This document shows positions 1 to 8,534 of a DNA stretch of 64,000 nucleotides, piece by piece. Source of the stretch: Pseudomonas sp. Irchel 3E13 (GTDB taxonomy: Bacteria > Pseudomonadota > Gammaproteobacteria > Pseudomonadales > Pseudomonadaceae); contig NZ_FYDX01000007.1 in NCBI RefSeq assembly GCF_900187455.1, positions 372,001-436,000 of the forward strand, given 5' to 3'. The notes under the pieces were generated by a model. The model was not told the origin of the DNA. It saw nothing but the letters and a program-made list of their open reading frames with translations, and ran no database searches. The number at the start of each line of letters is the position of its first letter. Positions within the stretch are counted from its first letter, which is position 1. The translations under genes and the position numbers were made by a program.

Positions 1-505
1 CCGCTTCCATCAGGCCCTTGCCCTGGGCGAGGAAGGCGGTGCGCGCCAGCAGGTAGACGTAGGGATAGAACACCAGCACCAGAACGATGATCACCCCGCC
101 GGTGGAACGCACCCGCGGCAGACGCATCGGCCCGAACCACTCGCGCAGCAGCGTCTGCACCGGCCCGGAGAAATCCAGCAAGCCAACGAAAACGAAAGCC
201 AGCACATAGGCGGGAATCGCGAACGGCAGCATCAGCGCCCAGTCCAGCCAGCGCCGTCCGGGAAACTCGCAGAGGCTGGTGAGCCACGCCAGGCTGACGC
301 CCAGCAGAGTGACGCCCACACCAACGCCAACCACCAGCGTCAGGGTGTTGCTCAACAGGCGGCTCATCTGGGTATCGAGCAGGTGCGACCAGATCTGCAT
401 GTCCACGCTTTGCCAGGACAACAACAGGACACTAAGCGGCAGCATCACCAGCGCGGCGATGGCGTAGACCAGGGGATACCAGCGGCGTTGGACGGGGTGC
501 GGCAA
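1..505 (-). CDS. Iron(III) ABC transporter permease, N-terminal part only
   Basis: This reading frame is open from 505 to the window edge, so only about the first 168 residues are present. It encodes an FbpB/AfuB-type permease: a first membrane helix near residues 10-30, a second near 50-75, then a segment FPGRRWLDWALMLPFAIPAY and further hydrophobic helices, as expected for the duplicated permeases of ferric-iron transporters. The start is a TTG at 503-505; an in-frame stop lies at about 531-533 and no ATG occurs between them. No good Shine-Dalgarno sequence is visible, so the start is uncertain. It lies directly downstream of, and on the same strand as, the binding-protein gene, which fits one ferric-iron import system, although a terminator separates them. 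Confidence 0.85.
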   Translation of the reverse strand, partial: MPHPVQRRWYPLVYAIAALVMLPLSVLLLSWQSVDMQIWSHLLDTQMSRLLSNTLTLVVGVGVGVTLLGVSLAWLTSLCEFPGRRWLDWALMLPFAIPAYVLAFVFVGLLDFSGPVQTLLREWFGPMRLPRVRSTGGVIIVLVLVFYPYVYLLARTAFLAQGKGLMEA

Positions 506-535
506 GGAGAAAGTCTCTACGGGCGGCAGTCAATG

Positions 536-570
536 AAAAAGCCCGCCCGGCGCGATGCCAGGGCGGGCTT
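536..570 (-). terminator. Intrinsic terminator after the iron-binding protein gene
   Basis: A perfect stem with arms at 539-548 and 561-570 and a 12-nt loop is followed on the minus strand by a run of five U (536-540). It lies just after the stop of the binding-protein gene and before the permease gene, so permease expression may depend on read-through or on its own promoter. Confidence 0.85.
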
Positions 571-599
571 GAGGGCGCAGCAAGAATAAGGCTTGAAAC

Positions 600-1601
600 T
601 CAGTTCCAGCCAGCCCGATCCATCAAGCGAATCGCTTCAGCCTGGCGCTTGCCGGCAACTTCCACCGGCAGGCTGTCGGCCTTGAAGCTGCCCCAGGCGG
701 CGACTTCATCGGACGGCGCGACTTTCGGGTTGGCCGGGAATTCCTGGTTGATGCCCGCGAACATCTTCTGTGCTTCCTCGCCGGTCATCCACTCGACCAG
801 CGCCTTGGCGGCTTCCGGGTGCGGTGCGTGTTTGGTCAGGCCGATGCCCGACAGGTTCACGTGGACGCCGCGATCAGCCTGGTTGGGCCAGAACAGCTTG
901 ACCGGCAGTTTCGGGTTTTCCTGATGCAGGCGACCGTAGTAGTAAGTGTTGACGATGCCCACGTCGCACTGGCCGGCGGCGATGGCATGGATCACGGCGT
1001 TGTCATCGGAGAACACGTCGGTGGACAGGTTGTTGACCCAGCCCTTGACCAGCTCTTCGGTTTTCTCGGCGCCATGGGTTTCGATCATGGTGGCGGTCAG
1101 CGACTGGTTGTAGACCTTCTTCGCCGTGCGCAGGCACAGGCGGCCTTCCCATTGCTTGTCGGCCAGCGCCTCGTAGGTGCTCAGCTCTTCGGGTTTGACC
1201 CGGTCGGTGGAGTAGACGATGGTCCGCGCACGCAGGCTCAGGCCGGTCCAGTCATGGGAAGACGCGCGGTATTGCGCAGGGATGTTGGCGTCGATCACGG
1301 CGGACTTGATCGGCTGGAGGATGCCCATCTGCTCGGCCTGCCAGAGGTTGCCGGCGTCGACGGTGAGCAGCAGGTCGGCCACGCCGTTCTCGCCCTCGGC
1401 CTTGATCCGCTGCATCAGCGGGGCTTCCTTGTCGGTGATGAACTTGATCTTCACCCCGGTCTTGGCGGTGTAGGCGTCGAATACCGGCTTGATCAGCTCA
1501 TCGATGCGCGAGGAGTACACCACCACCTCGTCCGCCGCCTGGGCAGCACCGCCAAACAGCGTGAGGGTCAGGGCGGCCAGTAAATGCTTGCGTGGCGACA
1601 T
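600..1601 (-). CDS. Iron(III) ABC transporter substrate-binding protein
   Basis: The 333-residue product belongs to the FbpA/AfuA/FutA family of periplasmic ferric-iron binding proteins. It starts with a signal peptide ([22 protein letters not shown]), then mature sequence [10 protein letters not shown]. The family's typical elements are present: the VYS(S)R beta strand at the mature N-terminus, and paired tyrosines in NTYYYGRL near residue 220 that match the tyrosine iron ligands of this family. The ATG at 1601 is preceded at good spacing by GAGGAG, whereas an upstream in-frame ATG at 1625 would add eight residues before the signal peptide and is less likely. A candidate Fur operator lies 37 nt upstream. 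The partner permease follows downstream. Confidence 0.93.
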   Translation of the reverse strand: MSPRKHLLAALTLTLFGGAAQAADEVVVYSSRIDELIKPVFDAYTAKTGVKIKFITDKEAPLMQRIKAEGENGVADLLLTVDAGNLWQAEQMGILQPIKSAVIDANIPAQYRASSHDWTGLSLRARTIVYSTDRVKPEELSTYEALADKQWEGRLCLRTAKKVYNQSLTATMIETHGAEKTEELVKGWVNNLSTDVFSDDNAVIHAIAAGQCDVGIVNTYYYGRLHQENPKLPVKLFWPNQADRGVHVNLSGIGLTKHAPHPEAAKALVEWMTGEEAQKMFAGINQEFPANPKVAPSDEVAAWGSFKADSLPVEVAGKRQAEAIRLMDRAGWN

Positions 1602-1637
1602 CGGTAGCGCTCCTCGGAAATTCAAATGAGGCGCAAA

Positions 1638-1652
1638 TGGTAGTTAATGTCA
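1638..1652. promoter_or_regulatory. Candidate Fur box upstream of the iron-binding protein
   Basis: The 15-mer TGGTAGTTAATGTCA matches the 7-1-7 Fur consensus TGATAATNATTATCA at 10 of 14 defined positions, and it is flanked by a CAAATG...CATTTG inverted repeat (1634-1656). It sits 37 nt upstream of the iron-binding protein start, where a repressor could block transcription. Regulation by Fur is inferred from sequence and gene function. Confidence 0.55.
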
Positions 1653-1707
1653 TTTGGCATCACAAACCGAACGCTTCACCGAGGAGTTACCAGATGTTGC
1701 GGGCCTT

Positions 1708-2931
1708 TCAGGCCTTCGCCAGTTCCGGCAGATCGCCACTCAAACCCAGTGCCTGACGCACGAACAATGCCTTGGCCTCGGGCATCTGTTCGACCCATTT
1801 CAGGCCACTGTTACGCAGCCAGCGCAGCGGCAGCGGGTCGGCCTGGAACAAGCGCTCGAAGCCCTCCATCGCGGCCATCAGCGCCAGGTTGTGCGGCATG
1901 CGCCGACGCTCGAAGCGGCTCAGCACCTTCACGTCGGCCAGTCGCTCGCCGCGCTCGTAGGCCTTCAGCAGTTCTTCGGCCAGCACCGCGGCATCGAGAA
2001 AGCCCAGGTTCACACCCTGGCCGGCCAGCGGGTGAATGGTGTGCGCAGCATCGCCGATCAGCGCGAGGCCCTCGGCGACATAGCGCTTGGCATGACGCTG
2101 GCGCAGCGGCACGCAGACGCGCGGGTCGGCTTGCAGTACCGCGCCGAGGCGGCCTTCAAACGCACGCTCAAGCTCAGTGCAGAACGCGTCGTCCGGCAGC
2201 ACCATGAGTTTTTCCGCCCGCTCGGGCGTGGTCGACCAGACGATCGAGCACCAATCCTGCTTGCCGTCGCGCTGCAGCGGCAGGAAGGCCAGCGGACCTT
2301 CATCGGTGAAGCGTTGCCAGGCCGTGTTCTGGTGCGGCTCGGCGCAGCGCACGCTGGTGACGATGGCGTGGTGCAGGTAATCCCATTCGCGGGTTTCGCA
2401 GCCGGTCAGGCGGCGCACCGCCGAGTTGGCGCCGTCGGCGGCGATCACCAGCGGTGCCCGCAGGTTGCGGCCGTCGGCGAGGGTCAGCAGCCACTCGTCA
2501 CCGGAACGGCGCATGCGTTCCAGGCGGGCATCGGCCAGCAGGCCGATTTCGCTGTCGTGCAGGCGTTCCAGCAGGCCGTCCTGAACCACCCGGTTCTCGA
2601 CGATATGGCCCAGCACATCGGCGTGAACGCTGGCGGCGGAAAAGTGGATCTGCCCGGTGCCGCTGCCGTCCCAGACCTGCATGTCCGAGTAAGGGCTGGC
2701 ACGCCGTTCGGAAATGCCCTGCCAGGCGCCGAGACGATCGAGAATCCGCTGGCTCGCCGCCGACAGGGCGCTGACCCTCGGCTCGAACGGCGCGGCATCA
2801 TCGAAGCGCGGGACGGACAGGGAGCTGCCGTCCAGCAAGAGGATTTCCAGGCCGCTGTGCTGCAAGGCCAGGGCCAGAGCGCTGCCGACCATACCGGCAC
2901 CGACAATCAACAGATCCGCGCGCATGTCCAT
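1708..2931 (-). CDS. ubiI: UbiI-type FAD-dependent ubiquinone hydroxylase
   Basis: This 407-residue flavoprotein of the UbiH/UbiF/VisC family has the N-terminal dinucleotide fold LLIVGAGMVGSALALAL (about 7-23), the DG motif near residues 158-161 (AADGANSAVRRLTG) and the FAD-ribityl motif GDAAHTIHPLAGQGVNLG near residue 285. From memory of the P. aeruginosa gene order (next to ubiH and pepP), it is most likely UbiI, which hydroxylates C5 of the ubiquinone ring precursor. The distinction from UbiF-type paralogues rests on context. It is the last gene of the leftward ygfB-pepP-ubiH-ubiI operon, 35 nt after ubiH. An internal ATG at codon 3 is an alternative start. Confidence 0.85.
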   Translation of the reverse strand: MDMRADLLIVGAGMVGSALALALQHSGLEILLLDGSSLSVPRFDDAAPFEPRVSALSAASQRILDRLGAWQGISERRASPYSDMQVWDGSGTGQIHFSAASVHADVLGHIVENRVVQDGLLERLHDSEIGLLADARLERMRRSGDEWLLTLADGRNLRAPLVIAADGANSAVRRLTGCETREWDYLHHAIVTSVRCAEPHQNTAWQRFTDEGPLAFLPLQRDGKQDWCSIVWSTTPERAEKLMVLPDDAFCTELERAFEGRLGAVLQADPRVCVPLRQRHAKRYVAEGLALIGDAAHTIHPLAGQGVNLGFLDAAVLAEELLKAYERGERLADVKVLSRFERRRMPHNLALMAAMEGFERLFQADPLPLRWLRNSGLKWVEQMPEAKALFVRQALGLSGDLPELAKA

Positions 2932-2966
2932 GCTTCAAGCCTGTTCCGGGTAATAGAAAAAAGGGG

Positions 2967-4166
2967 TCATGCCTTGCCTTGAAGGTCAGGGCGAGTGCCG
3001 AGGCCCATGGCCTGGCGGGCGAACCAGCGCTTGGCCGGGGGCAGCAGATCGAGGCCAAGCAGGCCGAGGTTGCGGCCGGTGGCGATCAACGGCTGAGCCG
3101 TGCCAAACAGGCGGGTGATCTTGTCGGAGAAGCCCACGGTCAGGTCCTGGTCCAGACGCTGGCGCTCGCGGTAGGCCAACAGCGTGCCGAGGTCGCCGGG
3201 TTTTTCGGGGCCGGCAAGCAGGCCATCGGCCAGCGACTGCACGTCGCGCAGCGACAGGTTGAAACCCTGCCCGGCGATCGGGTGCAGGCTGTGGGCGGCG
3301 TTGCCGAGCACCACCAGATGCGGACGCACCTGCTCCTGCGCTTCCACCAGCGTCAACGGATAAAGGTGCCGCGCGCCAACCTGGCGCAGAGCGCCGAGGC
3401 GGTAACCGAAGATGCTCTGCAGTTCGTCGAGGAAGCGCCGTTCGTCCAGCTCCGCCAGGCGCTTGGCGTCCATCCCGGCGCGGGTCCAGACCAGCGCGCA
3501 GCGGTTTTCCGGCAGCGGCAGCAGGGCCATCGGGCCTTCGTCGGTGAAGCGCTCGAAGGCCTGGCCGCAGTGGGCTTCGCTCGGGGTGATGTTGGCGATC
3601 AGCGCGCTCTGGTTGTACGGGCGCTGGCTGACGTGAATGCCCAGTTGTTCGCGCAGGCCTGAACGCCCGCCATCGGCGAGCACGGCCAGGTCGCATTCCA
3701 GGACGGTGTCGTCATTGAGCGACAACCGATAGCCATCGCCCAATGGCTGCATCGCGGTGACTTCCGCCGGGCAGCGCCAGCTCACCACTTCGGGGTCGAG
3801 GCCCTGCCACAGGCATTGGCCGAGCCAGGCGTTTTCCACCACGTAGCCCAGCGCCGGAACGCCTTCTTCCAGCGCGTCGAGACGGGTGGCGCCGAAGCGC
3901 CCGCGGTCGGATACCTGGATCTGCCGGATTGGCTCGGCGCGGCGGCTGATGACTTGCCACAGGTCAAGGCGCTCGTAGATCTGCCGGGTGCCGAACGACA
4001 GCGCAGAAGAACGCGCGTCATAACTGGGTTGGTAGCTGTCGCCCGGGGCGAACGGTTCGATCAGCAGGATCTTCCAGCCCCGGGCCTTGGCGCCGGCCTG
4101 CAGGGCCAGCGCGAGGCTGGCGCCGACCAGGCCGCCGCCGATGATCGCCAGATTGACCCGGCTCAT
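2967..4166 (-). CDS. ubiH: UbiH, 2-octaprenyl-6-methoxyphenol hydroxylase family
   Basis: This 399-residue FAD monooxygenase carries NLAIIGGGLVGASLALALQ (5-23), the UbiH-typical YDARSSALS segment near residue 49, VLADGGRSGLREQLG near residue 165 and GNAAHSLHPIAGQGFNLS near residue 285. UbiH adds the C1 hydroxyl group to the ubiquinone precursor and acts in a multi-protein complex with UbiI and the accessory factors UbiJ and UbiK; a UbiK homologue is encoded at 61419. Its ATG overlaps the pepP stop codon by four bases (ATGA), so the two are translationally coupled. Confidence 0.93.
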   Translation of the reverse strand: MSRVNLAIIGGGLVGASLALALQAGAKARGWKILLIEPFAPGDSYQPSYDARSSALSFGTRQIYERLDLWQVISRRAEPIRQIQVSDRGRFGATRLDALEEGVPALGYVVENAWLGQCLWQGLDPEVVSWRCPAEVTAMQPLGDGYRLSLNDDTVLECDLAVLADGGRSGLREQLGIHVSQRPYNQSALIANITPSEAHCGQAFERFTDEGPMALLPLPENRCALVWTRAGMDAKRLAELDERRFLDELQSIFGYRLGALRQVGARHLYPLTLVEAQEQVRPHLVVLGNAAHSLHPIAGQGFNLSLRDVQSLADGLLAGPEKPGDLGTLLAYRERQRLDQDLTVGFSDKITRLFGTAQPLIATGRNLGLLGLDLLPPAKRWFARQAMGLGTRPDLQGKA

Positions 4167-5503
4167 GCGGCCTGGCTTCTGGCGGCGGCCATCAGGGCTT
4201 CGATTTCGGCGACCGTTTTCGGCACACCGGAGGTCAGGATTTCACAGCCGTGCTTGGTTACCACTACGTCGTCCTCGATCCGTACACCAATACCGCGCCA
4301 CTTCTTGGCGACGCTCTGGTTGTCCGCGGCAATGTAGATACCCGGTTCGACCGTCAGGGCCATGCCCGGTTCGAGCACGCGCCATTGACCGCCGACCTTG
4401 TACTCGCCGACATCATGTACATCCATGCCCAGCCAGTGTCCGGCCCGGTGCATGTAGAAGGCCCGGTAGGCCTCGGTTTCGATCAGTTCGGCCACATCGC
4501 CCTTGAGCAGGCCCAGTTCCACCAGCCCTTCGGTGATCACTTGAACCGTCGCCTCGTGGGCGTGGTTCCAGTGCTTGCCGGGGGCGATGACCGCGAAGGC
4601 CGCTTCCTGAGCCTTGAGCACCAGTTCGTAGATCGCCTTCTGTTCCGCCGAGAAACGCCCGCTGACCGGGAAGGTGCGGGTGATGTCGCTGGCGTAGCAG
4701 TCGATCTCGCAACCGGCGTCGATCAGCACCAGGTCGCCATCCTTGAGCGGCGCGTCGTTCTGCTGGTAATGCAGGATGCAGCTATTGCGCCCGGCGGCGA
4801 CGATCGACCCGTAGGCCGCCATCTTCGCCCCGCCCTTGCGGAACTCGTAGTCCAGCTCGGCTTCCAGGCTGTACTCGTGAAGGCCGGCACGGCTGGCCTG
4901 CATGGCCCGCACATGGGCCCGCGAGGAGATCGCCGCGGCTTCGCGCATGACCTTCACTTCCGCCGCCGATTTATACAGGCGCATGTCGTGCAGCAGATGA
5001 TCCAGGGCAACGAATTCGTTCGGCGGCGAAGCCCCCAGGCGCGCCTTGGAACGGATCACGTTGATCCACTCCATCAGGCGGCGGTCGAACTCGGCATTGC
5101 TGCCCATGGCCGAATAGACGCGATCGCGCCCTTCGATCAGGCCGGGAAGAATGTCGTCGATATCAGCGATGGGGAAGGCGTCGTCGGCCGCAAAGTCGCG
5201 GATCGCACCTTCCTGGCCGGCGCGCAGGCCGTCCCACTGCTCGCGCTCGGGATTACGCTCACGGCAGAACAGCACGTACTCGCCGTGCTCGCGGCCGGGG
5301 ATCAGGGCGATCACCGCCTCGGGCTCGGGAAAACCGCTGAGGTACTGGAAGTCGCTGTCCTGGCGATAGACGTGCTCGACGTCACGGTTGCGAATGGCAA
5401 CCGCGGCAGCCGGCAGGATGGCGATGCTGTTGGGTTCCATCTGCGCCATCAGCGACTTGCGGCGCCGGGCGTATTCCGCTTTCGGGATATGGTTTGTTGC
5501 CAC
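4163..5503 (-). CDS. pepP: Xaa-Pro aminopeptidase P
   Basis: This 446-residue metallopeptidase of the M24B family has an N-terminal creatinase-like domain (about 1-175) and a C-terminal pita-bread domain. The five expected di-metal ligands can be located: D262 and D273 (IDAGCEIDCYASDITRTF), H356 (HRAGH), E386 (TVEPGIY) and E410 (VRIEDDV). It removes an N-terminal residue preceding proline. The start is a GTG at 5503, supported by AGGGG eight bases upstream. Its stop overlaps the ubiH start, and ygfB lies 19 nt upstream, which matches the ygfB-pepP-ubiH order of E. coli. Confidence 0.95.
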   Translation of the reverse strand: MATNHIPKAEYARRRKSLMAQMEPNSIAILPAAAVAIRNRDVEHVYRQDSDFQYLSGFPEPEAVIALIPGREHGEYVLFCRERNPEREQWDGLRAGQEGAIRDFAADDAFPIADIDDILPGLIEGRDRVYSAMGSNAEFDRRLMEWINVIRSKARLGASPPNEFVALDHLLHDMRLYKSAAEVKVMREAAAISSRAHVRAMQASRAGLHEYSLEAELDYEFRKGGAKMAAYGSIVAAGRNSCILHYQQNDAPLKDGDLVLIDAGCEIDCYASDITRTFPVSGRFSAEQKAIYELVLKAQEAAFAVIAPGKHWNHAHEATVQVITEGLVELGLLKGDVAELIETEAYRAFYMHRAGHWLGMDVHDVGEYKVGGQWRVLEPGMALTVEPGIYIAADNQSVAKKWRGIGVRIEDDVVVTKHGCEILTSGVPKTVAEIEALMAAARSQAA

Positions 5504-5522
5504 GGGGAACCCCTGTTTGGCC

Positions 5523-6077
5523 TCAGTGCAAGGAAGGTTTGGCGGCAGGCGCGACCGGCTTGGCCAATTCCGTGAAGAGCAGCAGCGGTGCGACGCGCAG
5601 GTACTCCATCACTTCCATATAGTCGCTTTCGCCGTCTTCGGATTCTTCCAGTGCGTCCTGAACTTGCGAAATCGCGCTCAGGTCCTGCAGTACTTCATTG
5701 ACCTCGTCGCTGAGGTCCTTGCCGCCGGAGTTCAAGCCGAAGCCGCTGAGGAAGCCCTGGCACCATTGGCCCAGTGCAGCCGCGCGCTCGGTGAGCGGCA
5801 GGTCATCGCCCGGCAGCAGCAGGACGATGGCGATGTCTTCGCCGGTCAGTTCGGACTTGACCATTTCCTGGAGGCCGATCAAAGCGTTGCGGACGTTGTC
5901 TACTGGTTCGGTCTCCAGCAGATGAGCGGCGTCGGCCAGCCAGCCGTCAACATCGAAGCCTGCGCCGGCGCAGCTACGACCGAGCAACAGGCCGTGCAGT
6001 TCGGCGGGGGAAACAGGATGACCGTTGCTGTTGAGCAGGTTGGCGAAGGCGGTGTACGGCGAATTGGTAGTGGGCAT
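5523..6077 (-). CDS. UPF0149/YgfB family protein
   Basis: This 184-residue product matches the YgfB/UPF0149 family (E. coli YgfB is about 192 residues). Recognisable segments are the N-terminal [15 protein letters not shown] and the central [27 protein letters not shown]. In P. aeruginosa the orthologue has been linked to control of the AlpA/ampDh3 autolysis and beta-lactam response; whether it does so here is inference. The ATG at 6077 was chosen; a TTG two codons upstream (6083) is also possible, and neither has a clear ribosome binding site. It is the first gene of the leftward operon ending in ubiI. Confidence 0.85.
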   Translation of the reverse strand: MPTTNSPYTAFANLLNSNGHPVSPAELHGLLLGRSCAGAGFDVDGWLADAAHLLETEPVDNVRNALIGLQEMVKSELTGEDIAIVLLLPGDDLPLTERAAALGQWCQGFLSGFGLNSGGKDLSDEVNEVLQDLSAISQVQDALEESEDGESDYMEVMEYLRVAPLLLFTELAKPVAPAAKPSLH

Positions 6078-6227
6078 GGGCAACTAGGCGCCAGACGGCG
6101 CAATGACTAGAATGAAGGCCTTGTATCCTAGCACCGGCAGGCGCGCCAAGACCATCGACGCGGCAATTCCGGCGCATGAGGCGCAGTAGCCAGACAGTCA
6201 CAGTCAGACCGAATCGAGTGGCGAGCA

Positions 6228-6437
6228 ATGCAAGATAATGAGCTGCAAACGCTGAAGAGCCGACTCGAACTGCTGATTGAGCGGGTCGAGCAACTAAAAC
6301 GGCAAAACACACTCCTATCCGAGCAGGAGAAATCCTGGCGCGAGGAGCGCGCCCACCTCATTGAAAAAAACGAAATCGCGCGACATAAGGTCGAATCGAT
6401 GATTTCGCGGCTCAAGTCCCTGGAGCAAGACTCATGA
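6228..6437 (+). CDS. TIGR02449 coiled-coil protein, ZapB-like
   Basis: This 69-residue protein is almost entirely predicted coiled coil, with leucines and isoleucines in heptad spacing (LQTLKSRLELLIERVEQL) and many charged residues. It belongs to the TIGR02449 family, always small and commonly encoded next to zapA. Its stop overlaps the zapA start by four bases (ATGA), so it is translationally coupled to a Z-ring protein; together with its ZapB-like size and architecture this suggests a role in division-ring organisation, which is inference. Confidence 0.85.
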   Translation: MQDNELQTLKSRLELLIERVEQLKRQNTLLSEQEKSWREERAHLIEKNEIARHKVESMISRLKSLEQDS

Positions 6438-6751
6438 GTTCTACCAATAGCGTCACCGTGCAGATCCTCGACAAAGAGTATTCGATCATCTGCCCGCAGG
6501 AAGAACGCAGCAATCTGGTCAGCGCCGCACGCTACCTCGACGGCAAGATGCGCGAGATCCGCAGCAGCGGCAAAGTGATCGGCGCCGACCGCATCGCCGT
6601 GATGGCCGCGCTGAACATCACCCACGACCTTTTGCACAATCAAGAGCGCCCGGAAGCCCAGAGCGGCGGCGCCACCCGTGAGCAGGTACGCGAGCTGCTC
6701 GACCGCGTCGACCAGGCCCTGATCGACGACGCGGATACAAAAGCCAACTGA
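6434..6751 (+). CDS. zapA: Cell division protein ZapA
   Basis: The 105-residue product has the ZapA signature: N-terminal globular part VTVQILDKEYSIICPQEER followed by LVSAARYLDGKMREIR, ADRIAVMAALNITHDLL and a C-terminal coiled coil. ZapA cross-links FtsZ filaments at midcell. It overlaps the upstream coiled-coil gene by four bases and is followed by the 6S RNA gene, the arrangement zapA-ssrS-ygfA conserved in gammaproteobacteria. Confidence 0.95.
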   Translation: MSSTNSVTVQILDKEYSIICPQEERSNLVSAARYLDGKMREIRSSGKVIGADRIAVMAALNITHDLLHNQERPEAQSGGATREQVRELLDRVDQALIDDADTKAN

Positions 6752-6770
6752 GTTTCTGTATACTCCCGCC

Positions 6771-6950
6771 CACTCCCTGGAGTGCTTGCCAGTCGGTCAT
6801 GTCCCTGAGCCGATACGCACAACCACGGGGGTTGCACGTTGGGGCCGGTGTGCATGTCCGCTTGACGGAAAGCCTTAACGCCCCCTGCAATCTCCACCTT
6901 GAACTTTCGGGTTCAAGGGCTACACCGACAGCGGTTCGTCGGGGAGCCTG
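6771..6950 (+). ncRNA. ssrS: 6S RNA
   Basis: The interval between zapA and ygfA holds a 180-nt sequence with the shape of 6S RNA. The 5' part (CCCTGGAGTGCTTGCCAGTC, about 6774-6793) and 3' part (ACCGACAGCGGTTCGTCGGGG, about 6923-6943) can pair as the closing stem, and a long central region can form the open bubble that mimics a promoter. A -10 box TATACT at 6759-6764 places the 5' end near 6771. 6S RNA binds the sigma-70 holoenzyme and is always found just before ygfA in this lineage. The ends are approximate. Confidence 0.9.
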
Positions 6951-7038
6951 TTTCTACCTGCATGCGCCTTTATCTTCCTTGCGCGCCTGCACCTGCGACA
7001 TCACCGCGTGATGATCGCCCCCAGGGATCGCCCGTGCC

Positions 7039-7644
7039 ATGACCGACACCGCGCCGCTTACCCGCCCCCAACTCCGCCGCCTGCTTCGCGATGCCCGCCG
7101 TGCACTCAGCCCTGCCGAGCAACGTCAGGCCGCCCGTGGCCTGTATCGGCAACTGGCGCAGCATCCGCTGTTCCGTCGCGCTCGCCACATCGCCCTGTAC
7201 CTGCCCAACGACAGCGAAATCGACCCGCGCCTGCTGCTGCGCGAGGCCCAACGCCGTGGCAAGCGCACCTACCTGCCGGTGCTGCATGCCTGGCCGAAAA
7301 CCAAGATGGCGTTCCAACGCTTCGAACAGGGCGAAAAACTGCGGCCCAACCGCTTTCGCATCCCCGAGCCGAGCATCCGCCTGGCGCGGCAACGCCCGGT
7401 CTGGGCGCTGGACCTGATCCTGCTGCCGCTGGTGGGTTTCGACGAGATGGGCGGTCGCCTCGGAATGGGCGGTGGTTTCTATGACCGCAGCCTGGCCTAT
7501 CAAGGCCGGCGCAAGGCCTGGAAAAAACCCCTGCTGCTGGGGCTGGCCCATGAATGCCAGAAGGTGGAACGCCTGGCGCAAGCCAGTTGGGACGTGCCGC
7601 TACAAGGCACTGTATCGGATAAAAGCTGGTATCTGGCGCACTGA
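7039..7644 (+). CDS. ygfA: 5-formyltetrahydrofolate cyclo-ligase
   Basis: The 201-residue product has the family's C-terminal nucleotide-binding motif LVGFDEMGGRLGMGGGFYDR (about 136-155) and the N-terminal basic segment LRRLLRDARRALS. It converts 5-formyl-THF to 5,10-methenyl-THF using ATP. It is placed directly after 6S RNA, as in E. coli, and is probably expressed in part from the 6S transcript. The ATG at 7039 has only a weak upstream AGGGA. Confidence 0.94.
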   Translation: MTDTAPLTRPQLRRLLRDARRALSPAEQRQAARGLYRQLAQHPLFRRARHIALYLPNDSEIDPRLLLREAQRRGKRTYLPVLHAWPKTKMAFQRFEQGEKLRPNRFRIPEPSIRLARQRPVWALDLILLPLVGFDEMGGRLGMGGGFYDRSLAYQGRRKAWKKPLLLGLAHECQKVERLAQASWDVPLQGTVSDKSWYLAH

Positions 7645-7658
7645 ACGGCGCCGCGGCA

Positions 7659-7805
7659 TCAACGCTGAGCGGGATTCACCGGCATCTGCTGATAAGCGGT
7701 TTCAACTTTGCGTTCCCAGAAGCTTTGCGCATAACCGGTCGTGACAACGCCCAAACCAAACACGAAAACTAGAATCCAGAGCAGGTCCGGTTTTTTGCGA
7801 TTCAT
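7659..7805 (-). CDS. Small conserved membrane protein, 48 residues
   Basis: A 48-residue frame starts with ATG at 7805 after a G-rich ribosome binding site (GGGGGG, 6 nt away) and ends at TGA 7659-7661. It reads MNRKKPDLLWILVFVFGLGV followed by VTTGYAQSFWERKVETAYQQ, so a basic N-terminus precedes one hydrophobic helix (about 8-25) and a polar tail. It could be an inner-membrane microprotein or, less likely, a secreted peptide with cleavage after YAQ. It converges on ygfA with 14 nt between stop codons. I believe similar short proteins occur across Pseudomonas, but no function is known to me. Confidence 0.7.
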   Translation of the reverse strand: MNRKKPDLLWILVFVFGLGVVTTGYAQSFWERKVETAYQQMPVNPAQR

Positions 7806-7991
7806 CGATTGCCCCCCGAAGGCAAACTGATCACGATGTCCGCGACGGTTCTTTTTATAGGCCGTGCAGCAGCGTCAAGCTTAAAATTTGGCGCATTTTC
7901 CGACAACACTCGTCCACAAGCAAACCTTGACGCCAACCGGCTGTCGGTTTGATGCAACAGGTTGTTTCAGAGACTGACTGGAGCTGAGCCC

Positions 7992-8441
7992 ATGGCCTAC
8001 TGGCTGATGAAATCCGAACCCGACGAACTCTCGATCGAGGACCTCGCCCGCCTCGGCGAGGCGCGCTGGGACGGGGTTCGCAATTACCAGGCGCGCAATT
8101 TCATCCGCGCGATGGCGGTGGGCGACGAGTTTTTCTTCTACCACTCCAGTTGCCCCGAGCCGGGCATCGCCGGTATTGCCCGGATCAGCACCGCGGCCTA
8201 TCCCGACCCGACCGCCCTCGACCCGCAAAGCCATTACCACGACCCCAAGGCCAACGCCGACAAGAACCCGTGGAGCGCGGTGGACGTGGCCCATGTGGAA
8301 ACCTTCCCGAAGGTGCTGGGCCTGGGCTACCTGAAGCTGCAAACCGCCCTCGCCGAACTGCCGCTGGTGCAGAAAGGCAGTCGCCTGTCTGTGATGCCGG
8401 TCACAGCCGAACAGTGGGCGGCAATACTCAATCTTCGCTGA
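7992..8441 (+). CDS. EVE domain protein
   Basis: This 149-residue single-domain protein is an EVE/DUF55 protein, the bacterial homologue of thymocyte nuclear protein 1. It shows the typical MAYWLMKSEPDELS start, WDGVRNYQARNFIRAM, VGDEFFFYHSS and the PGIAGIARI strand. EVE domains are related to PUA and YTH domains and bind modified bases in nucleic acid. The start is the ATG at 7992, with GGAG eight bases upstream; an in-frame ATG at 7962 would add ten unconserved residues. Confidence 0.92.
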   Translation: MAYWLMKSEPDELSIEDLARLGEARWDGVRNYQARNFIRAMAVGDEFFFYHSSCPEPGIAGIARISTAAYPDPTALDPQSHYHDPKANADKNPWSAVDVAHVETFPKVLGLGYLKLQTALAELPLVQKGSRLSVMPVTAEQWAAILNLR

Positions 8442-8534
8442 TCGGCGTAGGATCGGGGCTCATTTGACGCGAATCAAACCACCAAGGCTGGTGGGACGTC
8501 ACAATCTGACGCGTATATAGCAGGATGCAGGACC

